A stretch of DNA of 64,000 nt from positions 1 to 64,000 of the forward strand of contig UPYI01000011.1 of the NCBI GenBank assembly GCA_900538555.1, in the 5' to 3' direction. Under the pieces are notes generated by a model. That model was not told the origin of the DNA, made no database searches, and saw only the letters and a list, made by a program, of their open reading frames with translations. This document shows, piece by piece, positions 17,822-29,100 of the stretch (position 1 is the stretch's first letter; the number at the start of each line of letters is the position of its first letter). The position numbers were made by a program, and so were the translations under genes. The stretch is from an uncultured Porphyromonadaceae bacterium. Lineage in GTDB: Bacteria; Bacteroidota; Bacteroidia; Bacteroidales; Barnesiellaceae.

Positions 17822-20800
17822 TTAGAATGTAATATCAATACCGAAATTGAACACTTTTTGAATCGGATACCAGGAAGCACCGTCGCCCGATTTGGTTTCC
17901 GGGTCGATATCCACGTCGGCGAGTTTGTCCCACGTAAAGAGGTTCAGACCCTGTGCGTAGATACGGGCTTTCTGAATACGGATCTTATTCAACCACTTTT
18001 GCGGGAAGTTATATCCGATCTCGATATTTTTCAAACGGATGTAGGAAGCATCGTACAGGAACAAGCTGCTGTTTCCGTTCTTGTTGTTTTCATGTGCGCC
18101 GTAGTGCAATGCCGGATATTTTGCCGTAGAGGCGGTTTCGGGAGTCCAGCGGTCCAAGTGCATATTCTTCACACGACCGATTTTGTCCTGTTCGAATTGC
18201 GGGAAGTCGAACACTGCCGGACCGTTCAACTGAATCGAGGTATTGGTTGCCCCTTGGAACAATACGCTGAAATCGAAATCGCGGTATTGCAGGTTGATCG
18301 GCAAACCGAACATAAGTTCCGGGCTACGCGGGTGTCCCATCGTCGTACGGTCTTCGTCGTTGATAACGCCGTTACGGTCCAAATCCTTGTAAACAACGTC
18401 ACCCGGGATCAACTGTCCCCACGGCTGATAGCTGATCGCATTCAAACGGTCGGCTTCCGCTTGATCGGCAACGAAGTGGTCGAACACATATACGAAGTTT
18501 TCATACAGACGTTTGCCGGTCTCCTTGCGCCACGGATTCTGACGGGCAACTTCGGCTTTATATTCCAGACGGTTGCGCGAGAACGTAATGTTCGGGCGGA
18601 TAGAATAGCGGAAATGTTTTCCGATCTTGTCCGACCAAGCCAGTTCGAGGTCGAAACCGCGGTTGCTCACCTCACCCAAGTTCTGCAAGGCGGCATCTTT
18701 ACCTACGATATCGGGGTAGCCCATGATGCCGTCGCCGTTCATATCGGTAATAATATCGTAGCGATATTCATAGAATCCGTCGATAGAGAACGTAAGACGT
18801 TGGTTCAACGTATTGAAATCGAGACCGACATTCAATTTGCGGGCTTTTTCCCACGTCAGGTCTTCGTTGGCAAGCACGCCCTCGGATGTTCCGCCCAGAC
18901 CGGTGCCGAAGTTGTTACCGAAATCGTAACCGCCTCCACCGCCGTAGAATGCCAGATAGGGGAAACGCGAACTTACATGGTCGCTACCTACCAGACCGTA
19001 GGAAGCCCTCAGTTTCAGGAAGTCGATCCAATCGGCATTTTCCATGAACGGTTCTTCCGAAATCACCCAACCGAGTGAAGCGGCAGGGAAGAAACCGTAA
19101 CGTTTGCCCGGAGCGAAGTTCTCGGATCCGTTGTAACCGAAGTTGAATTCGACGAGATATCTCTGCGCATAGTAATAAGCGAGACGACCGGTAAGACCCT
19201 GATTATGGTATGCCAGCTGGTTATTGACCGTGCGGTTCGCCCGGTTCACCAACAACATGGCGGTCACCTCATGATTTTTATAGAACGTGCGGTTATAGTC
19301 CAAGCGGGCTTGGAAATACCAGCGGCTCTCCGCATTGTTATGGGAAAATCCGTTACCGATCGTCTGGTCTACATTGTAGCGGTTACCGGTTTTGTATGCG
19401 CCGGTGTAGTGTCCGCCATCCATATAGACATCCATTCCGTTCATCGGCATGAAGGTAGCGTACATCGGGTATTCGCGATAACCGTCCTTGTACGTATCGA
19501 GTTTACGATTGATCCAGCGACCTTCCGACGCATCGTACGAGAACATGACATCCGCCTTCAATCCTTGCGTAAGGAAGCCCATATCGAGCGTCATGGCAAA
19601 GCTACCGTTCAGATAGGTGTTCTTTTCATTCAGATAACCGGTACGGCTCAATTCACCCAACAGGTTGTAACGATATACATTGTCGCCGTACAACATTCCG
19701 TAGGGGTTGGACAGGATGTATTCTTCGTTCTGCGGGTGGTTGTTCTTCTCCACGAGGATAGGCAGGTAAGGCGGTTGCGTGGCACAGATCGTCATCAGAC
19801 GGCCGGCAGTAGTACCCGGAGCATTACGGTCGGTAATACGTGCGCCCAAGTCCAAACGGGTAGAGAGGTATTTGTTGATTTTAATATCGATATTCGAACG
19901 GAAATTATAGCGTTGGAAACGCGTGGAAGCATCGTATTCGCCCACGTCGGTATAACGGTAGTTACCGCCCTGCGAAAAGAAGTTTGCCAACACATAATAT
20001 TGCGCCCGGTCCGTACCGCCCCGGATCGACAGGCTGACATCTTCCTGCATACCGGGTTTGAATGCGAAATCGTAATAATCCCAGTCGTAACCGAGACCGT
20101 CGGAGTTATCGCCTTTCGCCCGGCGGAAGTTGTCGATCGCCTGCTGCGAGAAGAGTTTCAGATCGCTGATATCGCTGCCCGTCATCTTGGCATCGTTCAG
20201 ACGGGCTTCGTTGTACAACGTAGCGTAATCGGCAGAACCCAGATAATCGGGGAATCCGATCGGCTGGTTCACACCCACGGAAGCCTTGAAATTGACCGTG
20301 GCTTTTTCGGCGGCTTTACCACGTTTGGTCGTGATCACGATCACACCGTTCGCACCGCGAATACCGTAAGCTGCGGTAGCCGAAGCATCTTTCAAGATCG
20401 TAAAAGTTTCGATCTCTTCGGGTGCCAGATAGCTCATGTCGCGTTCGATACCATCGACAATCACGATAGCTCCCTGATCGCCGTAAGTGGCTTTACCGCG
20501 GATAAACAATTCACTTTGGTCTACACCCGGCTCACCACCGGCATACTGGTTCACCACCAGACCGGGAAGACGTCCAGCCAACGCATTGTTGATATTGGCA
20601 GCCGGACTTTGCGTCAGTTCTTTGGTCGTAATGGTAGCAACCGAACCGACCATCGTTTCCTTACGCTGTTTGGTATAACCGACCACAACCACCTCTTGCA
20701 GGGCTTCCGAATCTTCCTGCATATCGATCGTGATATTCGTACGTCCTTCGAGCGCGAACTCCACCGGCTGATAACCTAAGTAAGAAAAAACGAGCGATGC

Positions 20801-21058
20801 CTCGGTGTAAGGAACCACGACGGAGAATTTACCGTCTATATCGGTGATAGCCGCCGTTTTGGAAACACCCTTGACCATTACCGATACGCCGATCAGCGGG
20901 TCTTTGGTTTTCTTGTCCAACACGGTACCCGATACTCTTATTTTATTGGATGTGCTTTGTTCTTTCACCGCGTTATCCTGTGCGCTCACACCGGTCGGAA
21001 CACCGAGCAGAAACGCGCAGAGAATGGCAGCGAGACAAATATTTTTTCTGATATACAT
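17822..21058 (-). CDS. SusC/RagA-family TonB-dependent outer-membrane transporter
   Basis: 1078 residues. A signal peptide is followed by a carboxypeptidase-D-like beta-sandwich (about 40-125, VSGTVLDKKTKDPLIGVSV), the TonB-box/plug region with NNALAGRLPGLVV and the SusC signature DGIERDMSYL, and GIRGANGVIVITTKRG (about residue 235). The 22-strand barrel ends in aromatic GIDITF, as outer-membrane barrels do. It imports oligosaccharides with its SusD partner. There is no extra N-terminal STN domain, so control is expected to be through the HTCS and not an ECF sigma/anti-sigma pair. It sits in mid-operon, between a GH76 gene and susD. Confidence 0.97.
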   Translation of the reverse strand: MYIRKNICLAAILCAFLLGVPTGVSAQDNAVKEQSTSNKIRVSGTVLDKKTKDPLIGVSVMVKGVSKTAAITDIDGKFSVVVPYTEASLVFSYLGYQPVEFALEGRTNITIDMQEDSEALQEVVVVGYTKQRKETMVGSVATITTKELTQSPAANINNALAGRLPGLVVNQYAGGEPGVDQSELFIRGKATYGDQGAIVIVDGIERDMSYLAPEEIETFTILKDASATAAYGIRGANGVIVITTKRGKAAEKATVNFKASVGVNQPIGFPDYLGSADYATLYNEARLNDAKMTGSDISDLKLFSQQAIDNFRRAKGDNSDGLGYDWDYYDFAFKPGMQEDVSLSIRGGTDRAQYYVLANFFSQGGNYRYTDVGEYDASTRFQRYNFRSNIDIKINKYLSTRLDLGARITDRNAPGTTAGRLMTICATQPPYLPILVEKNNHPQNEEYILSNPYGMLYGDNVYRYNLLGELSRTGYLNEKNTYLNGSFAMTLDMGFLTQGLKADVMFSYDASEGRWINRKLDTYKDGYREYPMYATFMPMNGMDVYMDGGHYTGAYKTGNRYNVDQTIGNGFSHNNAESRWYFQARLDYNRTFYKNHEVTAMLLVNRANRTVNNQLAYHNQGLTGRLAYYYAQRYLVEFNFGYNGSENFAPGKRYGFFPAASLGWVISEEPFMENADWIDFLKLRASYGLVGSDHVSSRFPYLAFYGGGGGYDFGNNFGTGLGGTSEGVLANEDLTWEKARKLNVGLDFNTLNQRLTFSIDGFYEYRYDIITDMNGDGIMGYPDIVGKDAALQNLGEVSNRGFDLELAWSDKIGKHFRYSIRPNITFSRNRLEYKAEVARQNPWRKETGKRLYENFVYVFDHFVADQAEADRLNAISYQPWGQLIPGDVVYKDLDRNGVINDEDRTTMGHPRSPELMFGLPINLQYRDFDFSVLFQGATNTSIQLNGPAVFDFPQFEQDKIGRVKNMHLDRWTPETASTAKYPALHYGAHENNKNGNSSLFLYDASYIRLKNIEIGYNFPQKWLNKIRIQKARIYAQGLNLFTWDKLADVDIDPETKSGDGASWYPIQKVFNFGIDITF

Positions 21059-21087
21059 CTTTATTTCTGATTAAGATTACGTATTGG

Positions 21088-22524
21088 TTATTTATTCAGG
21101 TCGGGATTTACCCAGTTCGGTTTCTCCGTCTCCACTCCGTTTTTCCAGTTCTCGTAGCGTGCGCGGATTTCAATCACGGTTGCTGCCGGAATTTCCGAGT
21201 TGCCTTCGACCTTGCATTCGTTCTCATCGCCGCGGTTGCCCAGCGTCGGAGCCACTTTCCAGTTGTTTTCGAATACGTATTGGTTCTGAGCCTTTCCCAT
21301 TGTCCAGAGCACATCGGCGCAACCTTCGAGCGCAGCCGCAAATTTTTTCTTCCGGCTCTCTTTGTAGACATCGTTGGTAGGCTGTTTCAGCATATCGAGG
21401 AAATAACGGACGAAGATACCCCGGAACAACTGGTTGTCGCCGTTGCTGCCTTCGCCGCTGAATACCGGATAGTCCGAATCCATTTTATGATTGATCTGAT
21501 AAGCGGCAAATGAAATCGCATTGCGCAAATACTCCTCTTCGCCGGTAGCGTTGTAAAGAGCAAGAGCCGATCCCATGAATGTGCCTTGATTGTACGAAAG
21601 AGCCACCTTGTCGGGATCGCCGCAGACATAAACCGTATTGCCCTCTTCATCCACGCCGTTTTCTTTCAGACCCAAGTTGTCGTACACCTGACCGGTGGAC
21701 GTGTCGCACAACCATGCCGTCATCCAGTTGTAGGTGCGTTTGGCGAAATCGAGGCAGAACTCGGCATCGGCTTCCTTGCCCTCTTCTTTGTACACCTTAT
21801 ACAATTTCATGGCAAGCAGACAGCCGGGGCCGCTCGAACAGGACATACGCGAGTTGGGCGAATCCCATTTCCACGCGAGACCGCCTCCGGCGCGTCCGTT
21901 GTCGGCAGTCTGGATAAACTTCCATTGGATCATCGTAGCGTCCCAATAGCGTTGTGCCAAATCGGGATCCTCATCCTTGATCTCTTCATACACGCGCAAT
22001 GTCGCGAGGCAAGCCCACTCCATATCGTCGTAGAAATTGTTCCACCAGCCTTTGCCGTCGTAGTTGTTTCCGGCGAAATTACGGCCGTTCCAATACGGAT
22101 ATGCCACGAGGAAAGGAGCATATACCTCTTCGCGAATCTTCTTACGGTATTCCGGATCGGTGCTGCGGATGTACGAATCGGTCACGACATCCAAGCCATG
22201 CCCCTGGCTCCATCCGCCGCCGGAGTATCCGGTAGCCGTCGGAGGATTTCCGCTTTCGATCACGTCGGGCAATATCCAACGCACATTACCGACAAACAAC
22301 GGTTTGTCCGAGTTGTCATCGGGATTTGCTTTGAAAAAGTAACGGATAAACGTATCGGTACTTTTATCAGCAGCATCGATCCAGTCGATCGAGCTGTCCG
22401 TACTTCCGTTTTCCATACTGCCCTGATATATTTTACTGAGGTCGTCGTCTTTGCAGGAACTGAATGCCGTTGCGCAGGCAGCCATCAATAAAGACGCTGT
22501 TAAAACTGATATATTTTTCTTCAT
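21088..22524 (-). CDS. GH76 alpha-1,6-mannanase, surface lipoprotein
   Basis: 478 residues. The signal peptide ends AFSSC with KDDD behind the lipidated Cys, a surface-export signal. The GH76 (alpha/alpha)6 catalytic motif is NNFYDDMEWACLATLRVYE (about residue 165), whose Asp-Asp pair provides nucleophile and acid/base. Family members cut alpha-1,6-mannan backbones internally. Its surface position contrasts with the second GH76 at 33761, which has a plain signal peptide; this outside/inside pairing is known for yeast-mannan loci. The gene is 29 bases upstream of susC. Confidence 0.93.
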   Translation of the reverse strand: MKKNISVLTASLLMAACATAFSSCKDDDLSKIYQGSMENGSTDSSIDWIDAADKSTDTFIRYFFKANPDDNSDKPLFVGNVRWILPDVIESGNPPTATGYSGGGWSQGHGLDVVTDSYIRSTDPEYRKKIREEVYAPFLVAYPYWNGRNFAGNNYDGKGWWNNFYDDMEWACLATLRVYEEIKDEDPDLAQRYWDATMIQWKFIQTADNGRAGGGLAWKWDSPNSRMSCSSGPGCLLAMKLYKVYKEEGKEADAEFCLDFAKRTYNWMTAWLCDTSTGQVYDNLGLKENGVDEEGNTVYVCGDPDKVALSYNQGTFMGSALALYNATGEEEYLRNAISFAAYQINHKMDSDYPVFSGEGSNGDNQLFRGIFVRYFLDMLKQPTNDVYKESRKKKFAAALEGCADVLWTMGKAQNQYVFENNWKVAPTLGNRGDENECKVEGNSEIPAATVIEIRARYENWKNGVETEKPNWVNPDLNK

Positions 22525-22538
22525 GTCGTTATTCCCTT

Positions 22539-23780
22539 TTAGTTAGCTGATTCTGTCCATCGGTGGGTGTAAACTCCGAAATCGGCATTCATATAGAGTG
22601 TGACATCGGTCTTTACCGACGCATACCACCAACCGCCGGTTTCGCTTCCCCATTTCAGCAAATCGCTGTTGTAGCGGAATGCGTAATCCCACGGGTCGGT
22701 AGAAGGAGATATGTACAGATTGTAATATTCCTCTTCCGTATCCGCTTTCGGATCGGAAGCATCTTTATTCTGATGTCCCCAAATGATCGTTTGTTCCGAC
22801 CGGTCGTCAGCCGTGATCTCCATACGGAACTGGTGGCGGCTCTCGCCGTTACCCGCCCAACCTTCCTTATGTTTGCGGGCGGTATAATTCTGCAACCCCC
22901 ATTTGCCGTAGCCGAGATAGCTCATTTCGTCGCGCACATCGCCCGCATTGCAGAACAGGTACACTTTTCTGACCCGGTCGTACGTTACGACACGCGATTC
23001 GAAATTGACAGTCACCCGGTAGATCCCGCTTTCCGACACGCTGTTGGTGTGTTGCGTTTCGGTCTGCAACCGTTCGCAGAGTCTGCCCGTTTCATCGACA
23101 TAATAGTAGCAGGTAACTCCATCGACCACCGCCGTAATGTCGAACGGTTCGTTCGCTTTCAGGCTGGTGAACGACTGATACAGATTGTCGGTTTCGCACA
23201 ACATGGGCTGGGCATTTTCCGCCACGCCGTTGTCCTCGGTAGCCGATCCGGTGATATAAACCAGCGGCGATGTGCCCGGGATGTTGTCCAGACCGTCCAT
23301 CATGAAAATGACAAAATAGCCTTCGAGGCTGCTTATCGACTGGTCGAGTCCGCAGTAGGCACGCACTTTCCAGCGCAACGTACCGTTGTTGTTGCAACGG
23401 AATTTTGCCTGACGTCCGATCGTATTGAGCTGATAATGCGAAATGGTCAGTTTCGTTTCCAGACCGTTGCCGTCGGCTTGTCCCGTATATATCGGTTTCG
23501 AGAAATCACCGCCGATCGTATCCATAAGCACTTCGTAACGATAAACGGTATTTCCATGTTTTTCGGTCGGCGACCAAGAAAAGACGATGCTTTCGGTTGC
23601 CGAGCTCGAAAGTATGATGCGTTCACCGCTTGCCATCGTGTTCAATGTCCGCACGGGATCGGGCGCAACGATCGGTTCGTATTCGTCGGGATCGAAGCCC
23701 TTGTTCACCTCGTTGTCGCAGGCTGCCAGACCGATGATGAAACACAGAGGGAGCAGTTTAAATAAATTTCTTATATTCAT
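22539..23780 (-). CDS. SusE-like outer-membrane glycan-binding lipoprotein
   Basis: 413 residues. The signal peptide ends GLAAC followed by DNEVNKGFD. An N-terminal fibronectin-like region with VFSWSPTEKHGNTVYRYEV (about residues 45-150) fits the SusE N-terminal domain, and the later portion carries two beta-rich, carbohydrate-binding-like domains (PLVYITGSATEDNG; KVYLFCNAGDV), the usual SusE/SusF layout. It should tether manno-oligosaccharides at the cell surface. It lies between the Ig/LamG lipoprotein and GH76 genes with gaps of 23 and 14 bases. Confidence 0.82.
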   Translation of the reverse strand: MNIRNLFKLLPLCFIIGLAACDNEVNKGFDPDEYEPIVAPDPVRTLNTMASGERIILSSSATESIVFSWSPTEKHGNTVYRYEVLMDTIGGDFSKPIYTGQADGNGLETKLTISHYQLNTIGRQAKFRCNNNGTLRWKVRAYCGLDQSISSLEGYFVIFMMDGLDNIPGTSPLVYITGSATEDNGVAENAQPMLCETDNLYQSFTSLKANEPFDITAVVDGVTCYYYVDETGRLCERLQTETQHTNSVSESGIYRVTVNFESRVVTYDRVRKVYLFCNAGDVRDEMSYLGYGKWGLQNYTARKHKEGWAGNGESRHQFRMEITADDRSEQTIIWGHQNKDASDPKADTEEEYYNLYISPSTDPWDYAFRYNSDLLKWGSETGGWWYASVKTDVTLYMNADFGVYTHRWTESAN

Positions 23781-23803
23781 ATCGAGTGTCGTTTATATTT
23801 TCT

Positions 23804-25717
23804 TTAAAAAAGCGGCCATTCCAATCCGATGAAACGGTTGGAGGGGATAGTCACAACTTCATCTTTATTGAAATTCTTTCCGGCTTTGCAGACCTTAGCG
23901 TTAAGTCCATTGCCCGTTCTATCCTCGAACATCGTGGTATTCACTCCGTCGGAGAAGACCCAATGTGCAACCAGATCGTCTGCCTCGTAGCTGTCCGACT
24001 GCAAACCGTTCATGCTTTCGCGGATCTGTTCGCCGGTACGCGCCGTTTTCCAGACACGTGCTTCGTGGATATTCATATAGCCGAAACGCCACTCGCTGTT
24101 GCCGGAACGTCCGATCATCATACCGGGGTCACTGTTCACCATCGACAGGTCGATATGGTCGTTGGGCTTGGCATCGGCATAATCGCCGCTGGCTGCGGTA
24201 AGCGGTTCTTCCACGCCGTTGATATACATCTTGTATGCCTCTCTCACGCTGCTTTGGGTAGCATCGAACACTACGGCGATATGATACCATTTGCCGGGAT
24301 TTTTCTGTCCCATGTCCGTACGGTCGGAGAACATGATCTGTTCACTCCGGAAACGGGGGTCGTTGTATTTCTCACCGCTCACACCGTTTTTGTAGATCAT
24401 GGTAGCGATCTCGAATTTTTGATTGATATCGCCATCGCCCGACAGACGGAGAAGGAAGTTACCTTCCAGACCGATAAACGACATCAGGCTTCTGGAATAG
24501 GTGGGATAGAACAATATTTCATAAGTCACCTGTTTCAGGTTCTTCAATTCGGGACGGCGGTCGGCATACGATTTCGTGTCCATGTAGAAGCAATAGTCCG
24601 ACGAAAGCACAGCCGCCATACGGGTCACCGTAACGGGTATTTCGACCGATTTGCCTTCGGCATCGGATATTTTCAGATGAGCAGTACCGAAATCGCCGGC
24701 AGCCGTTACATTCACCGTATTGCCGTCGATCGTCGCGGTAGCGATTTTCTGATCGGCTTCCGACAGTTCGACCGCATATCCGCCATTACCTTTCAGAATG
24801 GTTACCGTACCGGCAGCCTTCGTTCCGCCCAACATCAAACCGTTCGTTTTGTCGGTTGCAAGGGAATAGGTCCCGACCGTTACGGCAATCGTTTGTTCGC
24901 GGTCCAACTGGTCTTTTACGGTAATGACCGTTTCACCGGCTTTCTTCGGCGTAATGGTGATGATATTGTTCAACTCGGTAGCTTCGGCAATACCCTCCAC
25001 GCTATATGCAAACGTATAGTTTCCGTTACCCTGCTCGATATTCACCGCGATCGGCGCAGAGTCGGGCTCTTCGAATGCACATTCGTTCTTGTCCAACGAA
25101 AGTTCCACGATATTGACCGTGATCGGGAACTCTACCGATTTGCCTTTCTTGTCGGTCAAGGTCAGCGTTGTGCTACCCTCTTTCAAGGCGCGTACGGCAA
25201 ACACTTGTCCGGTGATCTCGCCGACACCGACAATCTCTTCGCCGCCTTCCGCCAGAGCCACGGCATAGTCGCCGTTACCGGTCAGAATCTTTACGGTAGC
25301 AATTTCACCGATAAACATATCGAGACCCTCTTCCGGAACATCCGTCGTCAGATCCCATACCTTAGCTATACGTACATTCACACGGGCAACTTTTTTCCGG
25401 CTGTCGAGCACCAGAATCGTGGTCTCCGCCATAGCCTCTTCGCCCAAGTCGCTGTCGGGAAGAGCGGTAATAGTTACGATTTCATCGGAAACTTCGGCAG
25501 TAGCCAACGTTTCATCGAACGATTTCGTATAATACCCTTTGTTCCCGGAGGTGATGTTTACATCGATGCAGTCACCCTGCAAAAGCGTGACCGCACTATT
25601 ATCTACCGTCAGGTCCAAAGCCGGAGCCTGTTCGTCGTCGTCTTTATCGCACGAAACGGTGAAGAGCGGCAACAGCATACCGAAGAACCACGGTAGGATA
25701 TAAAGTTTTTTCTTCAT
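23804..25717 (-). CDS. Surface lipoprotein with four Ig-like repeats and LamG domain
   Basis: 637 residues. The lipobox region is LFTVSC followed by DKDDDEQ, a strong surface-export signal. About four Ig-like units of 80-90 residues (roughly 37-120, 125-205, 205-290 and 290-370) share the pattern GNGGY/GNGDY plus a TITVKD-like strand. A LamG domain fills about 375-630 (MMIGRSGNSEWRFGYMNIHEARVW). It has one Ig unit more than the related protein at 15846-14290. It is the first gene of the long operon, with the promoter 130 bases upstream. A role in binding mannan at the surface is likely but inferred. Confidence 0.8.
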   Translation of the reverse strand: MKKKLYILPWFFGMLLPLFTVSCDKDDDEQAPALDLTVDNSAVTLLQGDCIDVNITSGNKGYYTKSFDETLATAEVSDEIVTITALPDSDLGEEAMAETTILVLDSRKKVARVNVRIAKVWDLTTDVPEEGLDMFIGEIATVKILTGNGDYAVALAEGGEEIVGVGEITGQVFAVRALKEGSTTLTLTDKKGKSVEFPITVNIVELSLDKNECAFEEPDSAPIAVNIEQGNGNYTFAYSVEGIAEATELNNIITITPKKAGETVITVKDQLDREQTIAVTVGTYSLATDKTNGLMLGGTKAAGTVTILKGNGGYAVELSEADQKIATATIDGNTVNVTAAGDFGTAHLKISDAEGKSVEIPVTVTRMAAVLSSDYCFYMDTKSYADRRPELKNLKQVTYEILFYPTYSRSLMSFIGLEGNFLLRLSGDGDINQKFEIATMIYKNGVSGEKYNDPRFRSEQIMFSDRTDMGQKNPGKWYHIAVVFDATQSSVREAYKMYINGVEEPLTAASGDYADAKPNDHIDLSMVNSDPGMMIGRSGNSEWRFGYMNIHEARVWKTARTGEQIRESMNGLQSDSYEADDLVAHWVFSDGVNTTMFEDRTGNGLNAKVCKAGKNFNKDEVVTIPSNRFIGLEWPLF

Positions 25718-25850
25718 AGGGTTTTGATGATTAGATAATGAATTCTTTTTCGGTTGTGGATTTAATTTGTCTTAAAAAAGAAGAGAACTATTCTTCGGAT
25801 TCGTTTTTCATAGGCTATGTGTTTTTCTGTCATCCATACGATTTACGCAA

Positions 25851-25858
25851 CAAAGATA
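25851..25858 (-). promoter_or_regulatory. Promoter -7 box of the mannan PUL operon
   Basis: TATCTTTG on the minus strand matches TAnnTTTG. The -33 region is weak (GTTG about 16-20 bp upstream), as expected for a promoter that needs an activator, here probably the HTCS. The leader would be about 130 bases. Nothing else was seen between 25718 and 26015. Confidence 0.65.
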
Positions 25859-26013
25859 AAATCTGTAAAACCACAACGAATATTTTTAAAATACTAATTT
25901 CGGCGTTGGCACAAGAATCAACTACATTGACACGCATATTTACTTATTGCCATACAACCGATATATAGCCTTCGTAACAGCAAGTTATTCCGGTTTGCCT
26001 GTTTTACGGCGAT

Positions 26014-26056
26014 GCGATAAAACGACCGGATACAATAAGTATCTTGTATCCGGTCG
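26014..26056 (-). terminator. Terminator of the HTCS gene
   Basis: CGACCGGATACAA (26023-26035) pairs perfectly with TTGTATCCGGTCG (26044-26056), followed on the minus strand by TTTTAT. It lies 53 bases after the HTCS stop codon and insulates the PUL operon from it. Confidence 0.85.
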
Positions 26057-26108
26057 CCTCTGTTTCCGGGGGCGACAGATCGCGCCCCATCCCATAACCT
26101 CACTTTTA

Positions 26109-29100
26109 CTATTTGATCTCGTCCAACTGTTTGTTGCGATACTCTTTCGGCGTACAACCGTATTTCATCTTGAACGCCTTGAAGAAAGTCACCTTGTTGG
26201 AGAAGCCCGATTCGAACACGATCTCGTCGATCGTTTTCTTGGACGATACCAGCAGGTCTTTCGCCATGTGCAGACGGAACTCCTTGATCATATTCGTCGG
26301 GCTCTCCTCGCCGATGTCTTCGAGTTTCCGGTAAAGGCTTCGCGGACTGATCGCCAGCTGATCGGCAATGAAACGCGGCGACAGGTCTTTGTCGGTGATA
26401 TGGTCGTTGATGATCTTCAACACCGACTGCAAGAATTTTTTCGATTCCTTGTGGGTCAGTTTTCCTTCCGACTTCTCGAACGAACTGATCGCCGAACTGA
26501 AATAGCTTTTCAATATCTCCTGACGCTCGATGATCTGGAATACCGAGATACGCAGATATTCGGGATTGAACGGTTTGGAAATATACATCTCGGCACCGGC
26601 GGAGAGCGCGGCGATCTGCTGGTCTTCCTCCTGCATGCCCGAAACAATGACGATCGGGATATGTGCGGTCTCCTTCATGCTTTTGATGCGCTGCGTAATT
26701 TCTATACCGTTCGTTCCGGGCATCTTTATATCGGAAATAATGATATTCGGATAAACTTCGTCCAACACCTGTTCCAGACGCGCCGGATCCTGCAACGGTA
26801 CGATGTTGAATTCGTTCATGAACAAATCGCCGATAAAACGGAGCATCTCGGGTTCATCGTCGATCACAAGCATCGTCGGACGCATCTTGTTGTACTCATA
26901 TTTCGGAAGCGTAATGACCGAACGTGTCTCGATGTTAGGGATATATTCGGAATAGTTCTTTACCGTGCCCTCCGATACCGTAACCTCCAACCGGGGCAGC
27001 GTGACCGTAAACAGCACCCAGTTCTCCGGCAGATTGGCGACTTCGATATTACCGTTCAGCAAAGTAGCCATGTTGTGCGATATAGCCAGCCCCAGACCGT
27101 TGCGCGAAACATTCCGCTCATCTTGTTTCTCAAAATTATCGAGAATGGTATAACGGTTGAATATATGCTTGAAATCCTTTTCCTTGATCGTACTGCCCTC
27201 GTTGGCGACCTCGATCACCAGCGACCCGTCGCGTAAAGCGACCTCGACCCGGATACGCTTGCCCGCCGGAGCATACTTGAAGGCGTTGGAAACCAAGTTG
27301 ATGACAATCGTATTCAGGAATCCCTTATCAGTATTCCAACGGATATGATCGGGGATATTGTCCATGATCGTGATCTCCTTCGATTTCGCCGCTTCCGCAA
27401 AATTCTCCACGATGCCGCGTATCGTACCCGAAATATCGAGCTCTTCGATATGCAGTTCCCGGTTGCCGGTCTCGATACGGCGGAACTCGATAAGTTCGTG
27501 TATCAGGTTGTTCAGCCGTTCGGCATTCACCTGTATCATCCGTACGTAATCGGCGACAAACGAATTCAGCCCCTGCAACGACAGGATACGGCTGCACGGT
27601 CCATAGATCAATGTCAGAGGCGTGCAGAACTCGTGGGCGATATTGGTAAAGAACCGGAGCTTCGACTCAAACACATTTTTCTGGTGCTGCTTCTCGATTT
27701 CGTGCAACATCTCCTGTTTCTTCCGCTTGTTGCGCAACCGGTACGAACGGATAAAGAGCAAAACCACCGCTAAGAACACCGCCGTATAAGCGCCATAAGC
27801 CCAACCGGACAGATACCACGGTTGGGCGATTTCTATCCGGATCGTATGAACCGGGCTCTCCTGACCGAACACTCCGTTTTTGTATTTGATCCGCACCGTA
27901 TAATCGCCCGAAGGCATATTGGTAAACGAGATCGTATTGTTCGTCCCGTTATTGACCCAATGGTTGCCGCCCTCCTCTATCTTGTAATAATAGGAATAGT
28001 TATTTCCGTTCAGATAATCTATGGCAGAGAACGAAACGGAAAAGATATTCTGTTTGTGTTTCAACCGGATCACCTCATTCTCCTTTTTCTGTGCCAGAAA
28101 CTCCTGCAAGTTCTGCTGAATACCGAAGATCGCCAGCTTGCTGAGACAGATCGGCGGCATATACAACTGGTCGGTGCCGCTGTCCTTACGCACCGATACG
28201 AATCCGTTGATCCCGCCGAAAAACAGCGTGCCGCTCTCTTCGTCGCGATATGCCGCCCCATCGCTGAACTCAATGACCGAAAGCCCCTCGGAGAACCCGT
28301 ACGACCGGAATATCTCCCGCTCGGTATCGAAACAGATCAGCCCTTGATTCGTACTCAGCCACAACTGGGTCGGCGACTCTTTCAGAATGGCATGGATCGT
28401 ATTGTTCAGAAATCCGTCCTTCACATTGTACAACGTATAAGGCTCGCCGGGGTTATTTTTCAACAGTCCGAAACTGGTTCCGACCCAATAGTTCCGGAGG
28501 CTGTCCGTACAGATAGCCAACGCATTGTTCAATGCCATCTTCTCGTATTTGGCACTCGTGAACGGTTCCAGAATATTGGTCGAACGGTTGAAACGGAACA
28601 CCCCGTATCCCCGGTTTCCGAAGAGTATTTCATCCTTTTCATCGGGATAAATCGTAAAGAAATAGTTCGATTCGAAATCGCCGTTATTGAGGGTATAATG
28701 CCGTATGTCACGCAATTCGGGAACACCGTCGCGCCAAGACACCCGGGCTCGGACAATACCCATTCCCACACTCGCCAACCACAGTTCGCGATCGGGCGAC
28801 TCGTAGATCGCATGAATGTATTTGAATTTCTCGCCCGAACCCAGCACAATATCCAGTTTACGGATTTCGTCCGAAGCATACGAATGATAGTTAAGCCCCT
28901 CCTCATCGCCGATCCACAACGAATTCTCACTACCCGGCGCGAAACAATACACGGCATTGCTTCCTAACCCGCTGTTGTCGGTAGTCAGCTGTTCGATCGT
29001 ACAGTCGGCAACGCTTACATTGTCCTTATAATGATATATCTTCAATATGCCGTCGCCTTTCGTTCCCACCCAGAACGTGCGGTCTTTGTCGAGATAAAGC

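Noticed and set aside
15916..20779. Long plus-strand frames opposite SusD and SusC (638, 406 and 524 codons)
   Set aside because: Antisense shadows of well-supported genes. No start signals, promoters or family motifs.
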